From Hyphochytrium catenoides (lineage: Eukaryota > Sar > Hyphochytriomycetes > Hyphochytriales > Hyphochytriaceae), in contig FLMG01002222.1 in NCBI GenBank assembly GCA_900088475.1, forward strand, positions 15,102 through 58,237: a DNA stretch of 43,136 bases, given 5' to 3'. The translations under genes were made by a program, and so were the position numbers. A model generated the notes under the pieces. The model was not told the origin of the DNA. It did no database searches and was given only the letters and a program-made list of their open reading frames with translations. Positions 34,978 to 43,136 of this stretch are shown in pieces. The number at the start of each line of letters is the position of its first letter. Position 1 is the stretch's first letter.

Positions 34978-36482
34978 CTAAGCTTTCTTAGCCTTTCCCT
35001 TGGGTTTCGTTACCATTTTTGCAGCCAGAACGAGAGCCATATAGAAAACGCCGAGAAGCAGTCCAATGCCCATAGGCACCAGTATGGGCAGCTTGAACAA
35101 GAAGAGCAAAAACAGGTGCTTGAGGTAGAGGATATTAGTGGAGAGCGAGAGCTTGCTCTCTCCCTTTATCCTGTCTACGAAGACAATAGGGACTTCCAAG
35201 ATGCGAGATTCTGGGACGTGGGACTTCACGATGAGCTCTAAGCCTATCTTGAACCCTAGGGTGTCGATTCCTAAAGAACGTCGATAGCAGTGTATAGAAA
35301 CGAGGGCAACTAATGAGGAGGAGACACATGCGCGATAGGAAACCCTATGAGGTACTTCCAGAAAAGACCAGGCTCCCGACAGGAGAATGAGGTAAAAAAG
35401 ACTTGTGGCGCTTAAGCTTGAAAAGTCAAGATACCAGCGAAAAATCACAGCGTCGTACCTCTTCCGTCAAGCAAGCTTAACCAACATGCGCCAGACCCTA
35501 GAGCACACGAAAGGTATAGCAACTGCTAAAGCAACCTACCTGCATGTAGAGCCTTGTCAAAGGTCCAAGTGTCCAAGGCAAAGAAGCCGGACATGGGATC
35601 TTTCACTCTGGTGAGCGGATAGGCCAAGAAGGTGGCACCTAAGCTAATGACTCGACGAACTAGTGGCCAGTCTTCCACGCCACCACCAGAGACATAGCGC
35701 GAGCCCAGTGTGAAGCTTTTAGAGCCATTGGCGATCGGGAGGACCAGCTCCTGCAGCCCCAAAGGCAGCCAGACAGTGTTTAGAGGTAGCTTAGAGTGAG
35801 ACAGAAAAAGGTATACGAAGAAGACGGGTGAAGATGGAGTTCTAGGGCTTCTAAGCAAGAAGGCAGAAGTAGCCGCATGCTGACCGGGAGCTTCTCTGGC
35901 GGATGTGAGAGATCTGCGTCCATTACGGCGAGGATGTCATACTTGGCTTTGTAGAATCCTAACATAACAGCACTAGAAAGGCCTGTCTCTCCATTTGGTC
36001 TCACAATGATTGAGATGGGGTGGCTTCGGGCTAGTTCTTTCACGATATCTTCTATTCCGTCCTCGGAGTGGTCATCAACGACAATCATCTCTGCAAGGAG
36101 ACAGCAGTGTGGGCGTTTAAGATAGGAGAGGGCGAAAAGATAGGAGACAGAAGCGAGACTAACCGCCAGTAATGCCTGCAGATGAGAGGGAGGCAAAAGT
36201 CCGGGTGCATAGTTCTTTGATGTTTGGGGCTTCGCGCAAAGTTGGCACCACTATCGACACCTGCGGAGGATAAGTTCGGTTCTCTCCCCAGGAAGAGTCA
36301 GCGCCTGCAGGACTTGAGGGTGCGAACTCGCGGAGCAGGAGCTGACTGACAAGCCATCCCAACGCAGCCGCTGCGAAGGCCATCTTCAGTGCCCTTCGCC
36401 ATGTAACAGTGCCGGAGTCAAACTCAGGCAGCCTGTCCTGTCGCTGCTGCATCGACCGCTGGCCTAATCCGTTCCTCTGCAT
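34978..36482 (-). CDS. Dolichol-phosphate mannosyltransferase (DPM1 type) with N- and C-terminal membrane segments
   Basis: Family-2 glycosyltransferase moving mannose from GDP-mannose to dolichol phosphate at the ER membrane, supplying N-glycan, GPI-anchor and O-mannose assembly. Exons 36482-36164, 36090-35885, 35750-35540 and 35270-34978 join in phase to 342 residues, ending in TAG. A hydrophobic segment at about 33-50 precedes the catalytic domain. Motifs in order: VSIVVPTLRE (75-84), VVDDHS (110-115), the metal-binding DAD (164-166) in MDADLSHPP, GSRYV (about 191), DPMSGFFAL (about 225) and GFKIGLEL. Two hydrophobic stretches at about 294-335 end in a Lys-rich tail. Human DPM1 has no membrane segment and yeast Dpm1 has one at the C-terminus, so this layout differs from both. 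The family call is secure. Confidence 0.93.
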
Positions 36483-36917
36483 GACTCTTCTCCCTCTTCA
36501 CTCAGAACTTGTCCTACAGAGCCAATAATCTCAGGCACTCTCCAAACTGCCCGACTGCTGCTTGGCTAGGAGAGCTTCGCCTTCCTGTTTGGCTGGTGCG
36601 CGGATGAGCGGCGCTCTGAGCTCTGACGATGAGCTGATGGATCATAAGAATCTCATCGCACTCTTCTTCCGCTTGTTGGGGTCTATTCGTATACCCCAAA
36701 TTAAACACAACAAAACAAACTCAAACTTCCCCACAGTCTCTTTCCCTTATGATATAATGGGGTTGAAAACAAACCCACTTCCGGGGACTGGTGCCTGGAT
36801 GATTATAAGAGGGATTACAGAATCTCCATCATGAATCTTCGAAGAACACATGTTCTGAGAATCGACCGGAGGCCGGCCTCCGACAGCAGTGACAGAGAAG
36901 CAGAGGGAAGCACTTCC
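36483..36917. other. Upstream region of the DPM1 gene
   Basis: No supported coding sequence; the DPM1 promoter should be here on the minus strand. Short open frames on both strands lack recognisable content. Confidence 0.4.
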
Positions 36918-37169
36918 TCAACAGGGAGAAAAGTTATAGAGCCACGACGGGAAGCAGATCAGCTCTCTCATCCAGACCTGGCTGGAAGCAGCCGCCCATG
37001 AACCCATGAAGAAAGCAACTCCCAGGCTCTCGAGCCATTCTTGATGACCGCTAACAAGGAGGCTCTTCTTCCTGGCGGCGGCCGCGACGTAGCCAAAAGG
37101 CCGGGTCAATGGTGGGTATCGAAGAGTGACATACCGCTGTGGCCGCTGGTCAATGGCTAGCATTATCAC
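36918..37169 (-). CDS. Possible 3' exon of the unknown minus-strand gene
   Basis: A minus-strand frame of 83 codons ending in TGA includes a protein-like stretch rich in Ala, Leu, Trp and Ser (from about residue 24). It lies about 200 bases downstream of a strong donor at 37375, and so could be the last exon of the gene at 37376-37787. No acceptor was chosen, and I recognise nothing in it. Confidence 0.25.
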   Translation of the reverse strand: MIMLAIDQRPQRYVTLRYPPLTRPFGYVAAAARKKSLLVSGHQEWLESLGVAFFMGSWAAASSQVWMRELICFPSWLYNFSPC

Positions 37170-37375
37170 GATTGCAATCGATCGATTTAGCTACTTAATG
37201 AGCCGCTCTCTTTGGTCATGCAGCAGCACCTCTTCTACCACTTTCCCTTAGCTGCACGGGCGCCACTAAGGTCAATAACAACCATCCTAGTAAGGTACAT
37301 ACAGCCGCAAGCCCGCCGACCCTCAAGGCACAGCGTGCACGTGCTTGGTGGTCGATGAGAGCTGTGCCTACTTAC

Positions 37376-37787
37376 ACAAATCGCCCGAGTTTTTTCTGGG
37401 ATACATAATATCACCAAGTGCTTGGCTATGTCGTCTAACAACTGCGAAGTGTCGAAAGGGGCCTCAAGACACTTCTTCCAGCCAATGAGGAACTTTTCTA
37501 GTCCTCCGACTACCTTGCCCAAGTACCATGGAGCCCAACCAGACCAATCTATCTCCTGACGATAGCGTTTCCGTGGACCTCCTTCTTATTCTTGTCCAGT
37601 CTTTGACTCGAACGAACAGATAGGACAAGCTACTTCACGTTTTCCCATGACCATACTCCCTCTCAAAGTCCAAGAGCGGTGGTGGTGCATGAGAGACATC
37701 GTCTGTTAGGGTAAGCCTCAAGAAGGGAGGCTTAGAGGTGAGGATGTCCCGGCCTGCGTAGTCATAGACCGCCTTCGACTTGTCCAT
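37376..37787 (-). CDS. Two coding exons of an unrecognised minus-strand gene
   Basis: Exon one reads from ATG at 37787 to 37639 (49 codons and two bases); its sequence (MDKSKAVYDYAG..., TSKPPFLRLTLTDDVS, PPPLLDFEREYG) is clearly protein-like and ends at AC|GTGAAG. Exon two, about 37555-37376, contains EIDWSGWAPWYLGK, GWKKCLEAPFD and LLDDIAKHLVILC and stops at a strong donor TGT|GTAAGT. The phases of the two do not match with the donors given, so either the join uses another site (for example G|GTCATG with an acceptor before 37563) or a small exon is missing. Family unknown; the Trp/Gly-rich helical exon two is the best handle for identification. The downstream part may include 36918-37169 and the upstream part 38025-38312. 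Confidence 0.5.
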
Positions 37788-38024
37788 CTTACCTTTTTAT
37801 CTATTATGGACATTTCCTCCATATGACACGGGCTGTCCCGCCTTCCTCCGTGCTACCCTTGCGATCCTCTTCGCTAGATGGGCATACACCCTTGCGCTAC
37901 TATCAACACGTGGCTTGGCATTTTCACATGTCTACGACCACGGGTCATGATTGTATGGGAGGATCCCTTTCTCTCATCAGCGGCAGCAGCCGCCCACAGC
38001 AGAAAGCCAGATATGGGCGCCTTC
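37788..38024. other. Between candidate exons of the unknown minus-strand gene
   Basis: The minus strand keeps an open frame at 37874-38074 containing a segment that reads GFLAPIESFEKAPISG and then an Ala run. It could be exon or intron; I could not find a splice pair that decides. Confidence 0.25.
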
Positions 38025-38312
38025 TCAAAGCTTTCGATAGGCGCCAAGAAGCCTCCGCTGCTCCTCATTGCCAAGCTCAGTTTGACTGTCTGTCATCCCC
38101 TTGAGATCCCTGACTGCTGACTCTTGGCTGGCGGCTTCGCCTCTCACTTGGCCAGGTACCGATGAACTGTCCTTAAAGTCCTGGGGTATTTCTGAAGCTA
38201 CTACCGTTTCGCCACTGTGGTCTCGCACGGACGTTGGCTCTGTCTCGCGGCTCCCGTCTTCCTGCTCCTCTCTCTCTCTCTCTTTGGCCTTTCGTCGTCT
38301 TCTTTTCTGATC
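38025..38312 (-). CDS. Possible upstream exon, acidic low-complexity to helical
   Basis: The minus strand is open for over 90 codons, from a Glu/Arg/Asp-rich stretch (about 38312-38250) into sequence with protein-like composition such as ETVVASEIPQDFKD and DSQTELGNEEQRRLLGAY. A good donor, CAA|GTGAGA, lies at about 38153. It is probably part of the gene at 37376-37787, with its start codon not identified. The opposite-strand frames over 38217-38802 are mostly translated CT repeat. Confidence 0.3.
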   Translation of the reverse strand, partial: DQKRRRRKAKEREREEQEDGSRETEPTSVRDHSGETVVASEIPQDFKDSSSVPGQVRGEAASQESAVRDLKGMTDSQTELGNEEQRRLLGAYRKL

Positions 38313-39037
38313 TTCCTCTCCCTTGACTTCTCGCTTCCTTTCCTGTGTGTCTCTCTTTCTCTGTCTGTCTCCCTTTCTCTGTCTGTCTCCCTTTCTCTCT
38401 CGCGCGCTTCCTGTTGTCCTGCTTTTTTGTGTCCCCTTTTATACTGCCTCGTGGCTCTCTTTCTCCCTCTGGGTCTCTCTCTCTCTCTCTCTCTGTGTGT
38501 CTCTCTCTCTCCTCACCTTAGTCTTTCTCCGCTCCTTTAGATGTCTTCCTCTGTCCTCTCTATCCATCTTTCTCCTCTGGTGCTTGCACTATTATTGCGC
38601 TTCTTCTCACGTTACTCCGTTCCACGCGTGGCTGTTGAGGCTAATCCACCAGCTCTTCATCAGCAGTGTTCGTCTTCCACCTCCTCCGGAGACAGCTTCA
38701 GCTGCGGCGGGGCTGATGGGTATAGTCATCATAGGAGTCTCATCAAGATACCTCGACCGCCTAGCCTCATTGGACTCTATGGGGGATCGATCTGTCCTGT
38801 GACATAGAATGAGAATATAGAGCCTCATGAGCCAGGGTCCCGGGCCTGCAGCGGAGCGTATCCTGCGCCATCATCCTCTAGGAGGACCTGCTCCATAACC
38901 ATGGACTCCCCAACTAGTTTCTTCGTGCTCGACACCGGAGACGATAACAGCACTGTTAGCTGAGATCATACCATAGAAAGCGGGAAGTAATCCATGGATT
39001 GGCAAGGAGAAGCCAAAAAGGAACCTGAAGCCAGAGA
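38313..39037. repeat. CT-rich tracts and intergenic sequence before the IQ-motif gene
   Basis: 38340-38520 is pyrimidine-rich on the plus strand with TCTGTCTCCC and CTCTCTCT runs. After it, 38540-39037 has only short unsupported frames. An upstream exon of the IQ-motif gene could be hidden here, since an AG (CTGAAG) stands just before its ATG. Confidence 0.45.
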
Positions 39038-40823
39038 ATGATCCTTCATTCTTCGGTAGAGAAAAATCCTGCTGGCAGCGTGCTGCCTAAGGTTGGACCC
39101 TCTCTAGCAGTATTTGGTCCACAGAGTTCCGCAGTTCCTTCCTCGTCCCCGGACCGGCGCACAGGTAAGCGAAAAAGCATTGAGCATACTAGCAAACGAC
39201 TGACGCCAAGGGCACTGAATAATGACCATATAGCGCTGACAACGCCTTTTTTCTCTCCCTCGTATTGTTGTTCACAGTGGCTAGCGACTTCTCAAGGCAG
39301 GCAGCGGGAAGATTCTACCGCAATAACACACTTGACGCTGCAACAGCGCAAAGGGCCCGAGATCTTCGGCGAAAGCGCTTTGCCATTGAAAAAGTCCAGA
39401 AAGAAGAGGAGCAGCTGGCTCAAGAGATAGACAGATTAGGACGAGTAGCTAGGACACTGCTGAGGAAGAGACGGCGAGCGCTAGAGAGAGTTTTGGGTCA
39501 GATCATCCTCGCCGCCATCGCTATTCAAACAGTTTGGAGAGGCTTTCGAGAAAGAAAGAAGTGGGCAAGGGAACGGGCCGCGAGGGTGATTCAAAGACAT
39601 TGGCACCAACATCGAGTCAGAGTGAAGCTATCCCATGCTCACAAGCGGCGGGCCATTGCCAGAGAAAGGAACCAGAGGTATGGGTATGCCAAGAGAATCC
39701 AGAGCTCTTTGATATCCTACCTGCATAAGAAAAGGAAGGAGACAAGACAGACGAAGGCTATCATCATCCAGAGAGCCATAAGGAGGTATTTATGTCAAAA
39801 GAGGGCGAGAAGACGGCAACTCGCTCACGCAGCAGAGAGACGGCGACACCAAGCCGCCATCGTCATCCAGAGGCATGTTAGGGGAATGATGGGAAGAAAA
39901 AAGTGCCGAAAGCTGCGGGAGGCTGTCCTCCAAATCCAAGCCTTTATATGTGGTAGACTGGTGCATAGAGACTATAGAAAACGGCTCATTGCTCTCGTGA
40001 TGTCTGGCGCATACAAGCCCAAAGATCCGTGGGGCAGGAAGCGACTAGTCTCTCGAGTGGAAGAGGAGAGGAAGATTGCGGCGACAAAATACCCAGAAGA
40101 AGACAGCGCAAAGGCTGTGGTGAGAGAGCTGATGGCTCACCCGGTCATCTTAAGAACGTTGGGTCATCGAGAGGACGTGTCTGGTAGAGCTGGAAGAGGA
40201 AAAAGGTGAGAGATACAATGGAACCTGACCCTATCCGCTCTCTGATATGTAGCTTTTCTTCAAGCATCTTTTCCTAGTCTTTATTTTCTCTGCCCTTGTT
40301 TCTCTCTGTCTCGGTCTCTCCCACTCTCCTTCTCTCTGTCTACCTCTCTCTCTGTCTGCCTCTCTCTTCTCTCTTTCTCTCTCTTTTATATCTTCACTTT
40401 CTTTCCGTTTACTATTTGAGAGCCCGTTGTCTCCTTTGCTACTACTCTCTCTTCCTCTTGATAATTGTCTCTTGTTTCCATCACCTCTCTTCCAGATCCA
40501 CAGAAGCTCTAGACATCATCATGCCAGCCGAGACAACCACCAATGCGCTCGTCTATGCGGCCACCTTAGAAAGACGAAGAGCCACGACAAGGGCTCACGG
40601 CAGGATATCCACGACCCCTGAGCAGCTGGAAAGATCCAAGAGAGCGATAGAAGCAACCCTTCTGTTTGAGATCAACCACCTGCTCCGCGCTCCTCCCACA
40701 GTCTTAGGCGACTCGGTGGCTAGAGGACCTCCTCCTCGTCGTCGCATGTCCGTTGCAAATATCTCAGGCAGGAGGCATAGCCGAATGTCTATTGATCTGA
40801 GAAGAGAGTTAACGGAGCGCTGA
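39038..40823 (+). CDS. IQ-motif protein with six calmodulin-binding repeats
   Basis: Exons 39038-39164, 39278-40205 and 40496-40823 join in phase to 460 residues, ending in TGA. A basic N-terminal region and a short coiled coil (about residues 75-115) precede six IQ-like motifs near residues 125, 147, 183, 206, 239 and 262, seen as AIQTVWRGFRERKKW, VIQRHWHQHRVRVK, RIQSSLISYLHKKR, IIQRAIRRYLCQKR, VIQRHVRGMMGRKK and QIQAFICGRLVHRDY. IQ motifs bind calmodulin or related EF-hand proteins, so this is likely a calmodulin-regulated scaffold, perhaps cytoskeletal or flagellar. There is no motor, kinase or RasGAP domain. The C-terminus is basic and Arg/Ser-rich. ATG 39038 is preceded by an in-frame stop 12 bases upstream, but an upstream exon joined at CTGAAG is possible. 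Confidence 0.85.
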
Positions 40824-40961
40824 GTTCAGTAGCAGGAGCATTCACATTAGCATGGGAGAGGACAGTGTTTAACCCTCTACTGGGTAGTAGACCTTTGCAA
40901 TGACTGTTATATTTGTACCTACTCTTTCTTCTCCTCCTCCGTCTCTTCGTCTTTCGCTTAG
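40824..40961. other. Short gap with a strong splice acceptor
   Basis: The interval after the IQ-protein stop ends in a long pyrimidine tract (from about 40920) and CTTAG, a strong 3' splice site leading into the frame at 40962. Confidence 0.5.
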
Positions 40962-41108
40962 GTCGTGATGTTAGTAGATGTGCCTTATCCTAATATTTAT
41001 ATCTCGCGAATGCTCATCGCCACTCTATCTCAAACAAAGAGAGAGCACGGCGCTGATTACCAAGAAGAAGACACGAAAGACATAGTGGAGCTCTTGGACG
41101 CAAGCTAG
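40962..41108 (+). CDS. Orphan plus-strand terminal exon
   Basis: Directly after a strong acceptor (pyrimidine tract, CTTAG) the frame is open for 48 codons, from [13 protein letters not shown] through [14 protein letters not shown] to IVELLDAS and TAG. An ATG lies at 40968. The composition is protein-like. It may be an alternative last exon of the IQ-motif gene, but no donor in the right phase was found before that gene's TGA. Its TAG (41106-41108) overlaps the CDC14 stop codon on the other strand. Too short to identify. Confidence 0.4.
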   Translation, partial: VVMLVDVPYPNIYISRMLIATLSQTKREHGADYQEEDTKDIVELLDAS

Positions 41109-42637
41109 TGATTAACCGCTGTGGGTGATGAAGGGGCTGAGAAGCCACCTTGAACGTCTTTGCCCTTCGGTGAGCTCTTCGCCAGACGGAGGACGTCGCC
41201 TTGAGAACCTTCTGCATCCTCCTCTCCTGTCTCCAATGCGAGAGAGAGAGGTCTCTTCTGCGCCACCTTAGCCGGGCCAGCTTTTTGCCGTGAGATTTTT
41301 AGTTTCTGTAGATCGAAGGTGAGGTCTGCCGCTGTGGGAGTGGCGTACATGGCCCTGAGAGGCTTAAGAACTTCGTCTGGATGAGCGGCTCCTCGTTTCC
41401 GAAAGTTTTCTCCCATCTTCCAGAGATTGGCTTCCATGCTTTCTAGCCAATGCTGTTGGGGGCCAATCACCATGCCTGGCCTGCAGATACGGAGCCAGCC
41501 AATCACCTCTGCAGCAGTGAACCTGGCCGATAGAGTTAGGTTAGCTCTCTTTGACTTTCAGTGCACAGGTCCCTTCTCTTTGCAGGCTCTCCTCCATTAG
41601 TCCTCCTCAATATATGGCCTGCTGGCTCTACACTTCCTATGTTCCCAGGTTTCTTTCCGCTTTCGCTGTGTCCGATCTCAGTTGCGGCCGGGGCCTCTTT
41701 CCACTCTATCCCATACTTTCTGAGCGGCTCTCTAACCTGACATTCCTAGCTCCTCAACCACAAAGCAATCTTACCCATAGTGCTTCATAAGATAGGCGCC
41801 GATCAGACTGCCAGTCCTGCCTAGTCCAGCCTTACAATGTACAGCCACAACGCCTGGAGTCGCCTCACATTCCGCCAAGAATCTCTTCAGAATCTCTGCA
41901 GGCGGGCAGGAACCATCGGGAAAGAACAGCTCCCTGTGCTCTATGCCATGATTCGTGAACCGTGAGGCGTCATAGTACACGTTATTCAGGCGCACAGTCA
42001 TCGCAATGTGATTCTTCTTGAAGTACTCAAGATAGTTCTCGGGCGTGTGGTTCACATAGCCTTCAGGAGAGGCATAGGCCTCCGCATGAGGACCAGCAAA
42101 GGCGATAAACTTCTTGCAGACAAAGTGCAGATCCGCGTTCTCTACTCTCTCGTAGAACTCAAACTCGTCAATGTTGAAGTCCTTGAAGTCAAAGAATCCA
42201 CAGTCTCTTGCCTTGACCAACCCTGAGACGCAGTTAAGGATGGTCAGGTTATAGGTACACTCGGTCGGCGTGGCGTCATGGAAAGGCATAAAAGTGAACC
42301 CGGAGAAGGGCTGGAAGGCCTCCGCAGGTGCGAGCCCTTGGTACAGAGCCCTCCAAGAAGTGAGCAGACAGGCTGCGTTAGTTAACTTTTGTGGCACTGT
42401 CGACGCGTAGAAAACAATGACTTTGTCCTTCAAGGCCTCGTCCTGCAGCTTGGAGTTGAGCATCTGGCAGAAACGGTAGAGCTGGCCGAGATTGAGAGGA
42501 CCAAAATCAAGGAAGAAGTTCCAATACTGAAGCACATTGTCTATCGAGAAGTAGTGGTGCCCGCGCACTTTCCGAGGCGAGTCTGAGGCTAAGAAGCTGA
42601 GCCTCTGAGGGATAATTTCAATGAGCTTATTCTCCAT
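41105..42637 (-). CDS. CDC14-type dual-specificity protein phosphatase
   Basis: Removes phosphate from CDK sites (Ser-Pro) and acts in mitotic exit, cytokinesis and, in several lineages, centrosome or basal-body function. Exons 42637-41775 and 41522-41105 join in phase to 426 residues, ending in TAG. The N-terminal half has the family blocks [30 protein letters not shown] and FFDF. The catalytic P-loop [11 protein letters not shown] has nucleophile C268 and R274, preceded by FTNHGIEH and [10 protein letters not shown] (general-acid region). [13 protein letters not shown] closes the domain. The C-terminal 110 residues are Lys/Ser/Pro-rich and probably regulatory. The start at 42637 ([11 protein letters not shown]) matches usual CDC14 starts, but the frame is open upstream to 42814, and an upstream exon is possible, for example at 43045. 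The identification is firm. Confidence 0.93.
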
Positions 42638-43136
42638 GGAAAAAGAAGCGCGGAGGAGCAAGCTCCACCAGTGCTTGTACCTATTAACTTTGTGATAATC
42701 CTGGCAGGGCCAAGGGACATTGGCGAAGCGAATGTACTTTGGCTGTTGCGCTTCAGGCTCTATATCAGTCAATGAACCACTGAAGAGAAGGACGAGAAGC
42801 GCTATACTCAGCAAACCCAGTATGTCGGTGCCATGCCCAGGCTGCCAGGTCAGGAAAGAGGCACGCTGCAGACTGGGAAGAACAAGAGCAAATTTCTAGC
42901 TAAGAGAATGGAGAGAGCACGGTTGATGCCTTTTTCAACTCTTCTCGTCGGTTGTCCAAACCTCTCTGAGGAGGTTGTCTACTTTACTATCTCCATTATC
43001 AGCACTCTGCCTGTTTGTCGTCGATGACCTCCTCCGCTCGCTCATCCTCATCATTCACCTCATCCTCTTCAATCAGTCCCCAGCTTGATTCTTGAGATGT
43101 TGACGAACTAACTCTCTCTCTCTCTCTCTTTCTCTC
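42638..43136. other. CDC14 upstream region and terminal CT tract
   Basis: The CDC14 frame stays open on the minus strand to about 42814 with an uncertain start. An ATG at 43045 (minus) opens a short frame reading MSERRRSSTTNRQSAD, a plausible basic first exon with a GTAAAG donor shortly after, but the join is not determined. From about 43105 the window ends in CTCTCT microsatellite. Confidence 0.35.

Noticed and set aside
38217-38802. Plus-strand frames of 107 and 159 codons
   Set aside because: Mostly translated CT microsatellite (Leu-Ser repeats), opposite a better minus-strand coding candidate.

Overview
This is eukaryotic nuclear DNA. Its protein-coding genes are broken by short introns (about 58-270 bp) with GT...AG ends and strong pyrimidine tracts, and the products (an ER RING-CH ligase, a nuclear HtrA protease, dolichol-phosphate-mannose synthase, CDC14, an IQ-repeat protein) are eukaryotic. 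The bZIP protein has a long conserved-looking C-terminal part of a kind I associate with stramenopiles, and CDC14 is absent from land plants. A stramenopile alga or a similar protist is therefore my best guess; the species cannot be fixed from the sequence. CT/GA low-complexity tracts are common, and both ends of the window lie in CT microsatellite, as an assembly contig broken at repeats would.

Layout. 593-4766 (+) is a nine-exon Doa10/MARCHF6 ER-membrane ubiquitin ligase, convergent with 5057-9091 (-), a 1204-residue helical protein with an AT-hook that I do not recognise. 9985-11679 (-) is an intronless four-finger C2H2 transcription factor with a cluster of CCAAT boxes upstream. After about 3 kb with no convincing gene comes 14911-18691 (+), a seven-exon Nma111/DEGP7-type HtrA protease. 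21305-24515 (+) is an unrecognised coiled-coil gene with an in-frame TAG in the middle. 25030-31730 is a gene-poor, partly purine-rich and then AT-richer, repeat-bearing stretch whose only convincing gene is an intronless ankyrin-like ORF (28672-29679, -). 31800-34515 (+) is a ten-exon bZIP factor, convergent with 34978-36482 (-), a membrane-anchored DPM1. A partly resolved minus-strand gene lies around 36918-38312. 39038-40823 (+) is a six-IQ-motif protein. A short plus-strand exon (40962-41108) ends at the same CTAG as the CDC14 phosphatase gene (41105-42637, -).

The genes do not form a pathway. Two act at the ER (the Doa10-type ligase in ER-associated degradation, DPM1 in N-glycan/GPI donor supply), and several concern cell division or transcription. 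I found no mobile element, CRISPR array, tRNA or rRNA. Exon models whose lengths sum to whole codons in one open frame (the ligase, the helical protein, protease, bZIP, DPM1, IQ protein, CDC14) are more secure than those for the coiled-coil gene and the 37-kb gene, where joins or ends are open. All models are from splice-site reading by eye, without transcripts or database searches.
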